DNA from: Seiridium cupressi
Taxonomy: Eukaryota > Ascomycota > Sordariomycetes > Amphisphaeriales > Sporocadaceae
DNA length: 55,562 nt
Direction: 5' to 3'
NCBI GenBank assembly: GCA_036674765.1
Contig: JARVKI010000162.1
Location: 1-55,562, forward strand
Shown here: piece after piece, positions 9,640 to 22,700 of the stretch
Numbering within the stretch: the stretch's first letter is position 1
Layout of the letters: every line of letters starts with the position of its first letter
Notes under the pieces: generated by a model
What the model saw: the letters and a program-made list of their open reading frames with translations, nothing else
Databases searched by the model: none
What the model was told of the DNA's origin: nothing
Made by a program: the position numbers and the translations under genes

Positions 9640-10745
9640 AGTATTATTATTAAATTATTTATTTTTTATTTTAAAATATTTTATTTAACGTATTAAAATA
9701 AATTATAAATATAATTTTTAATGGCTATATAAATAGCTTTTATAAAAAAAAGTTTATCGATTTAATTATAATAACCGGTATTTTATAATAAAAAAATGTT
9801 TAAAATAAATTCTTATAATATATATATTTTAATTTAATAAAAAAAAATTAAAAAATTACGTAAATTAAAATTAATACTTTATATTATATATAAAGTTTTT
9901 TTTATTATTTTAACGTATATAAGGTAAATTTACGTATATTAAATTTATTCGCCGATACGTTACGTTGTAAAAATTTAAATTTATTTATTATATAAATATA
10001 AATTTTTTTAAAACCGCTGTTAATAAATATTTCGAGTTTATTTTTATTATAAACTTTTTAAATAAAAATTAAAAAATCGTTAATTATTAAATTTTTAAAT
10101 CGTTTATTTACGATTTTTAAAAGTTTATTATAATTATTTTTTAAATAATTAAAACTTTTTAATTAATATTAATTTTAATAATAATAAAACTTAAAACCGT
10201 TATAAAAATTATTAAAACGGTAAAGCTTTTTTTTAATATTTTTTTATTTAAAATTAAATAAAAACGATATTATCGAATTCGATTATAATCGAATCGAAAT
10301 AATTTTCGTTAACGTTAAAAATAACGCGAATAAATTAATTTCCGCGGATCGAATTATAATAACGATTTATAAATAAGAATAAATCGTTGTAAAATCCGAT
10401 TATAAAATTATTTTAAAATCCTTTAATTAAATAAAAAGATTTTAATAACGTATTATTTTAATAAAAAAGTATAAAACTTTTAAAAAAAATTAAATTATAT
10501 ATTTAAAAAAAAAGGGAAAATTTTAAAAGTTAATATTATATATTATTAAATAAAATTATAATTATATTTTAAAAGTTTTTATAATAAAATTTATTATTAC
10601 GGTTTAAAAGGATTATAAAAGTTATATTTTAATTTTTTTTTATTATAAAATATATAACGTATAAAAATTAAAAAGCTAAAATTAAATCTTAAAGTTTTAT
10701 TTAAATATTTTAAATTAATAATTAATAACGTTAATTAATAATAAT
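9640..10745. repeat. Repeat shared with the left edge of the window
   Basis: Bases 9640-9800 are inverted relative to about 60-215, and 10565-10745 match about 215-355 directly. The end regions also appear loosely complementary to each other, as in an element with inverted ends. No open frame survives. Type unknown. Confidence 0.5.
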
Positions 10746-12739
10746 TAACATTTAATTAATTATTACCGATTTTTTTTACATGTAAATTTTTTTTTAATTA
10801 ATTTCGGGTTAATTTATTATTTTATCGTCGTTTTTATAGTTTTTATTATATTTATCCTTTTTTACAACTTTAAATTATTATATTAATCGCATTAAAAAAC
10901 CGGGTTTATTAAAGTTTTCCGTATAATATTTACGTAATAAAATTTAATTATTTTTAAAACCTTTAATATTATATTATTTTAAATTTAAATGTTAATTATA
11001 TAATTATATTTAATATTAAAAACGTTTATAATAAATTTTTAAATTAAAAATCTTATTTTATATTTATTTTAATTCGTTATTAAAATTCGTAACTTTTTTA
11101 AAAAAATTTCCGTAATTTATTAAAAAAAAAAGGATTATTTATAAATATCTTTTTAAACGGTTAATATAAAGTTTTTAACCTTTTTATAAATTAAAAAGTT
11201 TAAAACGGTAAAAATATCCGTTTACTTTTTCGATTTTATAATATTTTTTAATTATAAAATAATCAAGCTTATTATTTAAATAATTTATTTAAGTTTTTAT
11301 TTTTCTTTAAAATATAAATTTTATCGTTTAAATTTTTTTATATTTATTAATTTAATTTTAAAATCCGGTTCCTTTTTATATTTATTAATTTAAATACGTA
11401 TATCATTTTAAATATATAACTTTTCGCGTTTTATTTATATATTTTTTAATTTTAATAGCGATAATTTAAACCTTTTCGCGATTTAATCATTTTCGAAAAA
11501 TTATATCGGTAAAATCTTTTATATATCCATTTTAATTAAATAATATCGGTATCGAAAAGCCTTTTTTTTTAAAAAGAATTTTATTAATTCGTATAATATA
11601 AAAGTTTATATTTAAAATTAACGTTATTAATTAAATTTTAAATTTTAATTATTAATTTAAATTAAATTTAAGTTTAAATTTCGTTTAATTAATTTAAATT
11701 ATATAAGAAAATCCTTTATATTAATTAAATTATTAATTTAAAACTTAACGAATTTTTAAAAAAATCCGTATTATAATTTATTCTTTATTGAATAGAAAGT
11801 ATATTTAATATTAAGTAATAATATAATATAATTTAAAATTAAACGTATATAAAACAAACTTTATTTATTTAAAATCTTTATTAATTAAAAAGATATTTAT
11901 ATTTAAAATCTTTATTATAAAAACGATTATTTTAAAAAAATTAAAGTTAATTATTTTTAAAATTAAATTTATATTTTAATTAATAAAAATAATTTAATAA
12001 TAAAATAAGTTTAATATATTATTTAATTTTATTTTTTAATAATATATTTATTTATTAAAATATTAATTATTTATTATTTAAAATTTTATTTTATTAAAAT
12101 ATATTAATTTATTAAATTTAAATAAAAATACGAAAAAAGCCTTAAATTTATATTTATAAATAATTAATAATGTAAAAAACGTATATAATACTTTTATTAT
12201 TATTATTTTAATAACTTATATAATTAAAATAGTATTTTAATTTTAAAAATAATTAAAATTAACGTTTAAAAAAAGTCGTTTTTTATAATAAAAGCTTTAA
12301 AAATAATAATAAAATATTAAAAAATCGGATAATTAACTATTTTAAATTTATATATACGTAATAAACTTTATATTTTTATACAGTTTATTTTATTTTAAAA
12401 ATTATAATTTATTTAATTAAAAAGTAATTTTTTATTAAAAGTTAAGTTTTTTAAAATTAAAACTTTTAAAAGAAATCTTTTTTTATTTTTAATAATAAAA
12501 AAGATAAAGTTTAAACTTTAATCTTTTAAATTATTATTAATAAAATAATTATTTTATAATTTTTTAATTAATTTAAATGCTTAACTTTTTAATAAAACCA
12601 ACGATTTTACGGTTTTAAAGTTTAAATTATTTCGACTTTTTATAATAATAAAGCTTAAAATCGAAGAAACTTTTATTTAAAACGCGAAAGTTACTAAAAT
12701 ACTTAAATAATAACGTATTAAAATTTTTAAAATCGGGCA

Positions 12740-13133
12740 TTTATAATTAATTAAAATATATTTAATTATAATAAATATTTTAAAAACTAAAATTATCTTT
12801 ATATTAAATAAATAAATAAACGACTTATTTAAATTATCTTTATATATTTTTATAAAAAAATAACGATTTTTAAATATTAAAAGTTTAACCTTTTTTTTAA
12901 AAGATTTATTAAAATTTTATATATTTACTTTAAAAATTAATTATTTAAAAATTAAAATTTATAAAAAAAAGTAAATAACTTATTTTAACCCGTTTTAATT
13001 ACTTTAATTATTTATAATTTTAAAAAAGTAATTAAAATTAATTATAATTATTAATTTTTAATTTTTCTAGTTTTTAATTTAAAAAAAAACCTAAAACTAA
13101 AAATTAAAATTAAAAACTAAAATTAAAACTTTA
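12740..13133 (-). mobile_element. Partial hAT-like non-autonomous element
   Basis: The block 12780-13133 aligns with the reverse complement of the element at 46006-46589, for example the shared order ataacgatttttaaatatt, ttattttaac(c/t)cgttttaa, taattatttataattttaaa and attaattataattattaatt. The terminal CTTTA (13129-13133) corresponds to its TAAAG end. The other end is not clear. Confidence 0.55.
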
Positions 13134-13551
13134 AAACTTATTAATTTTAAATTTTAATTTAATTATAAAGGATAATTATTATATATCGTTTTTAATTTAT
13201 TAAATATTTAATAAATATATAATAAAACTTTAAATAAAATTATATAAACTCTTTTTTATAATTTAATTATAATTTAAAATATAAATTAATAGTTTTTTTA
13301 ATTTTAAAATAATATTTATTATTTTATAAGCTAAATTTTATTAAATATAAAAATTTAAAATAAATTAATTAACTATCCTTTTAATTTATTTAATTTATAA
13401 CCTTTTAATATTAATTAAATTATAATATTAATTATATAAAAAAATAACGAATATCGTTATTAAATTTATTTAAAGTAATATTAAAATAGTTTTTTTAAAA
13501 AAAGTAAATAAATATATCGTTATTTTAAGCGTTATCGCGGGTAATATTAAT

Positions 13552-13611
13552 ATAAATTAATAAAATAAAATATAAATTAATAAAATAAAATATAAATTAA
13601 TAAAATAAAAT
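13552..13611. repeat. 20-bp tandem repeat, three copies
   Basis: The unit ataaattaataaaataaaat is repeated three times without interruption within RIP DNA. Confidence 0.85.
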
Positions 13612-14373
13612 ATTAATTTAATAATATAAAAATAATTTATTTAATATTATTTTTAAGATTATTAATTGCTAGATATTAATTTAAAGCTTTTTTAAATTAA
13701 ATAAATAAGTTTAATTTAATATTTTTTTAAAAATTTACTTAAACCCGGTTAATTTATAATTTAAGTTAAAATCGGAGTTAATTAAATAATAAATAACTTT
13801 TAAATAAATAGTTTAATTATTAAAAGTTTAAATATTAATAATTAAAAAGAATTTCTTTAAAAATTTAATATTTACTTTTAAAATATTATTAAAAATCGAT
13901 AATAAATTATTAAAATTCGATTTTAAAATCGATTTTACTTTTACTCGATTAATAATTAAAATATTTTTATTTAAATTAATTAAATATTATATAAAACTTA
14001 TTAATTAAAATTAATTTACCGATTTAAATAAATAAACAAATCTTAAAATAATTTTAATATAATAAATAAAAAGGACTTTACGGGTTTTAATTATATAAGT
14101 TAAATAAAGTTTAAGTTTATTATAATTATTACGGTAGTTATCTTTTATTAAATAGATTTAATAACTCTTTTTCCAAAGGAGTTAAGAATCCATTTTATTT
14201 TACTACACTTTACACCCCCTTATTATAATTATATTAAATTTTAAGTTTAAAATATTAAAAATGTTACGATAGCTTAATTAAGTTAAATATAACTAATTTT
14301 AAAAAATCGATTAATTATAAAGTTAATTCTTACTTTTATTCGTAATAAACCCGCGGAAAGGGCGGAACCCTTT

Positions 14374-14805
14374 TATAACGAATATATTATCGTTAAGATA
14401 AACCTTAAGATAATATATTAATATTAAGTTTATATTAATAAAGTACGTAATATAAAATAGGAATATTAAATCTTAAAAAATAAAAATATAATCGTTAAAG
14501 CTTAATAAACCTTATTTATAAATAAATAAATATTTAGATTAATTATTAAAATAATAATTATTTATATAAAAATATTTATCGTATATATATTTATTTTTTC
14601 CTTTATTAATCTTATTTATTTATATTTATTTATATCTATTTAATATATTAGCTTTAAGCATTTTTAATTAAGCGTCCTACCGTTTAATTGGATAATAATA
14701 CCTATTATTATTAGTGTAAACATTTTTTTAAGCTAGGGGTATTAAATACTTATTTATTATCTGCCGGTCGTAATCCGTGCTCCCGACCTGGCTACATTCG
14801 TAATA
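14374..14805 (-). repeat. 3' LTR of the Gypsy element
   Basis: 432 bp, flanked outside by CCTTT. Its last 45 bp (ctgccggtcgtaatccgtgc onward) keep GC-rich sequence nearly identical to the end of the LTR at 25031-25462. Confidence 0.9.
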
Positions 14806-14917
14806 TTAGGGTCCCCCTTTTTAAAACTTAGCCTTTAAAGCTTAAGGTTTTATAAATAAATCGTATCTACCTATTTTATTAATTTAATAAATTTTTTCCC
14901 TTATTTTCGTTTTTATA

Positions 14918-15511
14918 ATGCGTATTTATTATATCGGGTCGTATCCAAAAAGTTAAATAAAAAAAAAACCTTCCCGTTTTTTTTTTATTCGTCGCGCGAA
15001 TTTTTTTATTTCGTTTAAGGCATATTTTTTTAAAATTATACCGTATTCCCGATACTTTTTTAAAAAGCTTTTTTGCGAGATAATAAAAAGGGTAAAGAAT
15101 TATAAGTTTTATACGGATAAAGGTATAAAATACGATGGTTTAAATATTCCCGCGGCTTTTATAAAGGCCGTCTTGCGAAAGTACCGTCGTTTTAAACGTA
15201 CGAAAGCGGACGTTAAATCCTTTTTCCTAAAATTTTAGGAAAAATAAAAAAAAGCGTAACGAAAAATACGCGAGGATATAAACAAAGCGATCGGTCGTTT
15301 TATTCGTTTAAGGAAAATGCGCGCCGTAATATGCGTAAAAGGGGTTTAGATGGTATAGCGGGAGTTTTAATTTATTAAAGAGCTAGAGGCTGTTAAGGCG
15401 GCGGAAGCGAACCTTACGCAATCCGCGGGCGCTGTAATCGATTAGAACGGCGTTGGTCTAGCAAAACCTTCTAATCTTAACTTCCTTACGGGTTTCGGAG
15501 ATACCGCTTAA
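14918..15511 (+). pseudogene. Antisense Zn-finger/coiled-coil frame in Gypsy, version 1
   Basis: On the strand opposite to pol, between the 3' LTR and integrase, a frame runs from ATG 14918 to TAA 15509-15511 (197 codons). It is interrupted only by eight TAA/TAG codons, each one C-to-T step from Gln CAA/CAG, and by no TGA. A Cys cluster reads LFCEIIKRVKN then KFYTDKGIKYDG, where Tyr codons TAT/TAC are one step from Cys TGT/TGC. This is followed by a long Lys/Arg/Glu-rich helical region with RFIRLRKMRAV. It is absent from the sense coding order of Ty3/Gypsy elements. I recall short ascomycete hypothetical proteins of this architecture, without a name or function. The frame is dead in this copy. 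Confidence 0.6.
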
Positions 15512-15659
15512 AAGTAATATAACCCTTAATATATCTTTTAAATTCCTAAATATTTTCTTTAAATAGGTAGCCTTTTTATTTAACTAGGTATTAAAGGCCT
15601 TTTCCTTTTTTGCGGTATTTTAGTATTTTTTTTACTTTGTATTTTTATTAATTAATTTT

Positions 15660-18102
15660 TATTTTTAGCGTTATATCGACCTTAGCGTTTTTAAATATTA
15701 ATTTAAATAAGGATATATATATAATAGGGTAATTTCGCATTATTTTAAATAGCGATAGCTTAAAGTTAACTTTTAAAATAACCTTATCGATTTTAAATGG
15801 TTTAAGTTTTTTAAAATCGAGTTTATCGCTGGGTCGCTTTGTTTTAACATTTTTACATAATAAATAAACTTTATTTCCTTTTATAAAAGTTAACCTTTTA
15901 ATCCTTTTTTATCGTAATATTATTTTATTTATTATTAAAAAAATAAAAGCTTTTATTATAAGGATTATTATAATAATTAAAGCTTATTAACGTGTTTAAT
16001 AACTTTAAACGCTTATTCGCCGTAAAGTGGTTTTTTAGTAATGTCGGGGTTATATCCGAAATTAGCGTAAAACGGTAATATCTTAATAAGCTCGCTAGTC
16101 GCGCTATTATAAGCGAATTATATAATTAGTAATAATTATATTTAATTATTTTATTCGTAGTTAATATAATACCGTAAGTATTATTCGAGTATTTAATTTA
16201 CTCGTTTTGTTTATTCGTTTATTTACGGGTAAAACGCCGTAAATAATTTATATTTAGTTCTTAGTTATAATATAAAGGATTATTAGAATTTTAACGTAAA
16301 AAACTTGTTTTTATCGGAGATAAATTCGTTTAATAACCTGTATTAACTAATTATAATTCTAAAGATAATATAAGCGAGCTTCGTAACGTCGCTTATTTCC
16401 TTATATAAAATAAAATACCCGTATTTTATAAGTCGTTCCGTAATAACAAGGATGTTATTATATTTTACGTTTATTATTAGTTTTTTTAATAATAGTAACT
16501 TAATAATAAAGTTTATAGCGACCGATTTTTAAGTTTTATCGGGTAGTATTATTAGTTATAACTTTTTATACGGCTTATATCGGGATACTTTGGCTTTATT
16601 ATAAAGGTCGTAATTTTTAATAATTTCGGAGATATATTATCTTAAATTTTCGCAATTAAATTGTTATTAAATCCTTTTAATAATTTTAAAGATTTTTATA
16701 TATCCGTTAAATAATAATTTATAATATTTTTTAATAAGTTTTCCTTAAAATTCTTTAAAAAGGTATATTTTTTTTTAATATATTAAAACCTCCGCTTTTT
16801 AATATTTATTACTGATTTTCTCGGCTTATATCTTTTATATAATTATACGGTTAATAATATATAAGTTTATAATCGGTACGAGGTTTCTTTCCTCGTTAGT
16901 CGTAAGGATAATATGTATTTTTTTAGGCGTTTTTTGGAAGTGGTCCGATTTACGACTTAACGCGTCGGCTCTTCCGTTTTTTAATCCTTTTCGGTAAATA
17001 ATAATAAAATTAAAATCTATTAGGAATTTTAACTATCGTATTTATCGCTTATTAAGTTTTTTATTATTAATAAACGATATTAAGTTTTTATAATCGGTAT
17101 AGACTTTAACTTAATATATTATTTTATTAAAGTAATATTTTTATTTTTTAAATGCCTTAATAATTACTATTAGCTTTTTATCGTGGATCTGGTAATTAAG
17201 CTCTGGTTTATTAAGTTTTTTAAAGTAATAAGCGATTAAATATAACTTTCCGTCGTCCTTTCGTTAGCTAAGTTAGCCGCCGATCGCGTAATTTAATACG
17301 TCGGTTTCGACCTTAAATTCTTTATTAAAATCGGTTATAATTATAACGGGTTTTTCCGTTATTTTCTTTTTAAGTTTTTTAAATATTTATTATTCGGTAT
17401 AGGTTTATTAAAATGGTAAGTTTTTTTTAATTAGGTTTATTAAAGGGCTTCCTACTTTTATAAAGTTAAAGATAAATATTTTATAATAATTCGCTAACTT
17501 TAAAAAGAATCGTATATCCGTAACGTTTTAAAGCGTTGGTTATTCTTTAATTATTATTATTTTAAAATCCTTTATTTGGATTTCTTTTAAAGATATTACG
17601 TATCCTATAAAAGTGACTTTTCGCTAATAAAATTTACTTTTTTCTAAATTTACTAAAAGGTTTGCTTTTTACAATTTTTTAAATATTGTTATAACGTATT
17701 ATTTATATTTTTTAATCGTATTTAAAAATATAAGTATATTATTAAGATAGATTATTACGAACTTATTTAAAAAGTCTCGTAACACTATATTAATTATATT
17801 TTAAAAGCTCGTAAGTACGTTAATAAGTCTAAAAGGTATAATTAAATATTTAAAATATCCGTATTTATTACAAAATGTTATTTTCTATTCGTCGCCTTTT
17901 TTAATCCTAATTAATCTATATGCGTTAAGTAAGTTTAGGGCTGTAAACCATTTAGTACCGTGCAATTTATCTCGCAGGTCTTTAATTAATGGTAAGGGGT
18001 ATTTGTTTTTAATCGTGATTTTGTTAAGTTTCCGGTAATCGATGTAGGGCCTCTAATTAGGCTTCCCGTCTTTGCTTTTTTTTAATACAAAGAGTATGGG
18101 GT
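15660..18102 (-). pseudogene. Gypsy pol remnant A (integrase to RT), truncated
   Basis: The minus strand encodes RIP-broken integrase (near 16200: KYKLFTAF, then a P-x-x-x-x-x-x-T-x-R-x-N pattern matching HPQTDGQTERVN) and RT. The RT catalytic YLDD has become YLNN (17738-17749), with both GAY codons changed to AAT. Further 5' the [17 protein letters not shown] block is preserved at about 18000-18050. The frame stops abruptly at 18102, where the internal LTR begins, so the N-terminal part of this copy is not attached. Confidence 0.85.
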
Positions 18103-18535
18103 TGTAACAAATATACTATCGCCAGGATAAACCTTAGGATAATACATTGGTGTTGGGTTTATACTAATAAGGTACGTAATGTAGAATAGGAATATTAAGT
18201 TTTAAAGAGTAAGAATATAATCGTTAAAGCTTAATAGGCCTTACTTATAAATAGATAGATATTTAAATTAATTATTAAGGTAATAACTATTTATATAAGA
18301 AATATCCTTCGTATATATATTTATTTATTCCTTTATTAATGTTTTATAAGAGCGTTAAGAGCGTATAGCTTTTATCGCTTTTAAAGTTATAAAAGCGTTA
18401 TATTCTTATCGCTTTTAATTACGTAACCTAAATGTTTATATTCTTTTTATTTAATAAGATCGTTATAATAGTAATTAGCTATTTAAATCCTTGTTTTTTA
18501 TATAAGGCTTTGTTTTTAGCCTGCGTTCGTAATAT
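18103..18535 (-). repeat. Internal LTR of an inserted Gypsy copy
   Basis: 433 bp, beginning TGTAACAAATATACTATCGCC and ending GCGTTCGTAATA, directly followed by a polypurine-tract complement (ttaagtctcccttttt). The first about 240 bp match the other LTRs; the rest diverges (ttttataagagcgttaagag and onward). It interrupts pol remnant A, and GGGGT precedes it. Confidence 0.85.
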
Positions 18536-18751
18536 TAAGTCTCCCTTTTTAATCGTTTTAGCCTTTTAAGATTTAGTTATATAAATAAGCCTTGTTGCTT
18601 ATATCGTCGGTTTAGTAAGTTTCCTTTTTATTTATATTTTTAGTATTATATATTTATTATATTAAATTCGACTAAAAACGTTATTACGCGGAAAATTTAT
18701 AAATACGCTTTTTTAGTTCGAATTATTAATAAGTTCGGTATTTTTATTATT

Positions 18752-19255
18752 ATGCCTTATATTTATTATTTTAAACGGAAGCTTAAATGTAAAATAATCG
18801 CGAAGTCTTTTTATTATTAAAATTGCGTTAAGTCGCGGAAGTAATATAACGGGGTTTTAATGTCGAGTTTTTTGGAAAAACTCCTTATTTATTATAATAA
18901 ACTAGATATTAAAGAAAATAAAGTAAATAAAGATTTAATATAATTATATTAAAAAATAACCGAGATTTAAGCGTAGTTTTTAATTGCCTTTAATTGTTTA
19001 TCGCGGATTTATAAGATTTAAGGTTATATAAAAAAAAAGAGTTTAGAATTAGCGGAGCGGGGTATATTAGAGTTAGATAAAAAGGACGACGCCTTCCCTA
19101 TTTTAGCTAGCTATAAATATTATATCGTGGATAATATTCGTTTATTAAGCGTTTTTAACGAGTTAGATTAGACCTTTTTTAGTTTTAGGGAGGAGTTTGT
19201 AAGGCTCGGCCCTTTATTACTTTTAGGTAGCGTTAATATTCTTTTAGGATTTTAA
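18752..19255 (+). pseudogene. Antisense Zn-finger/coiled-coil frame in Gypsy, version 2
   Basis: Same position and strand as version 1, but with a quite different sequence. From ATG 18752 the frame reads FKRKLKCKIIAKS, NCVKSRK, then FLEKLLIHYNKLDIKENK and an amphipathic Lys/Glu region, ending GPLLLLGSVNILLGF at TAA 19253-19255. Interruptions are TAA/TAG only. Cys positions are again partly changed to Tyr. Preceding codons (about 18715 on) also stay in frame, so the start is uncertain. The architecture (Cys cluster, then coiled coil, then hydrophobic tail) is shared with version 1 while the pol genes beside them are nearly the same. Confidence 0.6.
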
Positions 19256-19399
19256 AGTGCCGTTTAAAGTGCTTTATAAGTTTTTAAGTATTTTTTAAAT
19301 GTAAGTAATTTTTTTTATTTAATTTTATATTAATATCCCTTACCGCTTTTTTAGTATTATATAATTTTTTCGATTTTGTATTTTTATTAACTTAATTAT

Positions 19400-22300
19400 T
19401 TCGCTTTTAGGTTTACTTCGGTTTTTATACCGGCTGGGGCTGGTTTTAATAATAAAATATAAATTATTAAAAATATACGTATTATTTTTAATAACGATAA
19501 TTAAAAATTAACTTTTAAAATAACCTTATCGATTTTAAATAGTTCGAGTTTTTTAAAATCGAGTTTATTATTAAATCGCTTTATTTTAATGTTTTTATAT
19601 AATAAATAAACTTTATTTCCTTTTGCGAAAGTTAGTTTTATAATCCTTTTTTTATTATAATATTATTTTATTCGTTATTAAAAGAATAAAAATTCTTATT
19701 ATAAAGATTATTATAATAATTAGAGCTTATCGACGTATTTAATAGTTTTAAGCGCTTATTCGCCGTAAAGTGGTTTTTTGGTAATATTAGGGTTATATCC
19801 GAAATTAGCGTAAAATGATAACATTTTAATAAGCTCGCTAGTCGCGTTATTATAAGCGAATTACGTAATTAATAATAATTATACTTAATTGTTTTATTTA
19901 TAATTAACGTAGTATCGTAAGTATTATTTAAATATTTAATTTGCTTGTTTTATTTATTTATTTATTTATAAGTAAAAGGCCGTAAATAATTTATATTTAA
20001 TTTTTAGTTATAATATAAGGGATTATTAGAATTTTAACGTAAAGAGCTTGTTTTTATTAAAGATGAATTTATTTAATAGCTTATATTAATTAATTATAAT
20101 TTTAAGGATAGTATAAGCGAGTTTTATAACGTCGCTTATTTCCTTATATAAGATGAAGTATTCGTATTTTATAAGTCGTTCTGTAATAATAAGGATATTA
20201 TCGTATTTTACGTTCGTTATTAGTTTTTTTAATAGCGGTAGCTTAATAATAAAGTTTATAGCGACCGATTTCTAAGCTTTATCGGGTGGTGTTATTAGTT
20301 GTAGCTCTTTGTACGGCTTATATCGGGATGCTTTGGCTTTGTTATAAAGATTATAATTTTTAATGATTTCGGAGATATATTATTTTATGTTTTCGCAATC
20401 GAAGTGTTATTAGATCTTTTTAGTGGTTTTAAATATTTTTATATGTCCGTTAAATAGTAGTACGTAGTATTTTTGGATAAGTTCTTTTTAGAATTTTTTA
20501 TAAAGGTGTATTTTCCCTTAATATATCGGGACCTCTATTTTTTAATATTTTTTATTAATTTTTTTGACTTATATTTTTTATACAGTTATACGGTTAGTGG
20601 CGTATAAATTTATAATTAGTACGAGGTTTCCTTTTTTATTAATTATAAGGATAATATATATTTTTTTAAATACTTTTTAAAAGTGGTTTGATTTGCGATT
20701 TAACGCGTCGGCTTTCCTATTATTTAATCCTTTTTAATAAATAATAATAAAGTTAAAATCTATTAAGAATTTTAACTATTATATTTAGCGTTTATTAAAT
20801 TCTTTATTATTAGTAAATAATATTAAGTTTTTATAATCGGTATAAATTTTAACTTAGTATATTATTTTATTAAGGTAATATTTTTATTTTTTAAATGCCT
20901 TAATAATTGTTATTAATTCCTTATTATAGATTTAGTAGTTAAGCTCCGGTCCGTTAAGTTTTTTGGAGTAGTAGGCGATTGGGTGCGACTTCCCGTCGTT
21001 CCCTCGCTAGCTGAGTTGGCCGCCGATCGCGTAATCCAATACGTCGGTTTCGACCTTAAATTCTTTATCAGGGTTAGCTATAATTATAACGGGTTCTTCC
21101 GTTATTTTCTTTTTAAATTCTTTAAACGCTTATTATTCGGTATAAGTTTATTAAAATAATAGGTCTTTTTTAGTTAGGTTTATTAAAGGGCTTTTTATTT
21201 TTACAAAGCTAGGGATAAATATCCGATAATAATTTATTAACTTTAAAAAGGATTATATATCCGTAACGTTTTAAGGCGTTAGCTATTTTTTAATTATTAT
21301 TATTTTAAAATCTTTTATTCGGACTTTTTTTAAAGATACTACGTATTTTACAAAAGTAACCTTTTATTAATAAAATTTACTTTTTTTTAAGTTTATTAAA
21401 AGATTTATTTTTTATAATTTCTTAAATATTATAATAATATATTATTTATATTCCTTAATTATATTTAAAAATATAAGTATATTATTAAGATAAATTATTA
21501 CAAATTTGTTTAAAAAGTCTTATAATATTATATTAATTATATTTTAGAAATTTATAAATGCGTTAATAAGTTTAAAAGGCATAATTAAATATTTAAAGTA
21601 TTTATACTTATTATAAAATGCTGTTTTTTATTTGTCGCCTTTTTTAATTTTAATTAATTTATATGCGTTAAATAAGTTTTAAGCCGTAAACTATTTAGCA
21701 CCGTATAATTTATTTCGCAGGTTTTTAATTAATAATAAAGGGTATTTGTTTTTAATCGTAATTTCGTTAAGTTTCCGGTAATTAATATAAGGTTTTTAAT
21801 TAGGTTTTTCGTCTTTACTTTTTTTTAGTATAAAGAGTATTAGGTATTTTACGGGTAAAATGGATTCCCTAATTTATCCTTTTAATAATATCTCGTTAAG
21901 GTACTTTTTAAATGCTTCCTTGTATTATGGCCGTATTAGGTAAATAAGTATAAAGTGTGGTTTTATACCTTTTTTTAAAGGTATTTTATGGTCGAACCTT
22001 ATATATATTAGTAATTTTATATTTAGTTTTTTATTAAATAGGTCGCTAAACTTTTTATATTTTTCGGGTATTTCGTATGTGAGTTTCGGCTTAACATCTT
22101 TAATTATAACGTAAAATTTAAGTGTTTTAATTTTATTTAAGGGTCTTTTCGTCGGGCGTTATTTAAAAGCTAAATCTCTTTTTAATATATTTTATTAAAA
22201 CTGGCTTATATTTTAATTTACTCGGGGATTACTTATTTACAATTAAGGTATTTTTAAAATTAAATCGTAGTTTATAATTTTTGTAATATTATACGTAAGT

Positions 22301-22440
22301 CTTTTATTATAATTTTAAATATAAATTTAAATATACGTAGTTTTCATATCGATAATTTTATTATTATACGTTATTAATTTTTTATTTATAATTTTAAGTT
22401 AATAAGGCGTTTTTTTCTATTTTTATAATATTTAAAATTT
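19400..22440 (-). pseudogene. Gypsy pol remnant B (integrase, RNase H, RT)
   Basis: This repeats remnant A segment by segment: integrase near 19900-20000, the RT active site near 21480-21500, and the DYRKLN block near 21760-21810. Beyond 21840 it continues into the 5' part of pol that remnant A lacks. It is heavily RIP-altered, with many TAA/TAG stops. Confidence 0.82.
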
Positions 22441-22700
22441 ATTAACGATTCATAGCGAGATAAAATTTCTTTAGGCTTTTATATTAATTAAAGCTTTAAT
22501 ATTTTAATTTATAATTCGCACTTTAATTGTAAAGTAGTTATATACGCTCGTTTTTGTGGCGTATAAGGACCTGATATCCAACCGCTGCTGTCCCGTCATA
22601 TGCGGTTTTAGTCGTTTCCCGAACGCCTGTCGCGTCGGTTATATCGTCGCCGCTCTTTTTTATTCTCGGCTTCCTAATAGGTAGAGGTATAATTTGCGTA
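22441..22700 (-). pseudogene. Gypsy aspartic protease remnant
   Basis: The minus strand reads ALINIKA*RNFISL (about 22460-22500), the RIP form of ALIDTGAQRNFISL: the catalytic Asp codon is now AAT and Gly is Lys. The adjoining 22540-22830 stretch is far less mutated than its surroundings, GC-rich and with few stops. Confidence 0.65.

Larger units (their letters stand above)
9550..14373. repeat. AT-rich RIP block between the gene island and the first Gypsy element
   Basis: By eye below 20 % G+C, with every frame broken by TAA/TAG. Remaining C and G sit mostly in CG dinucleotides (bases 10261-10400 show this well). It contains the island-flanking repeat (9640-10745), part of a hAT-like non-autonomous element (12740-13133) and a short tandem array. 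About 45 bp at 14170-14217 (ccaaaggagttaagaatcc ... caccccc) is not RIP-altered. The rest could not be assigned. Confidence 0.7.
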
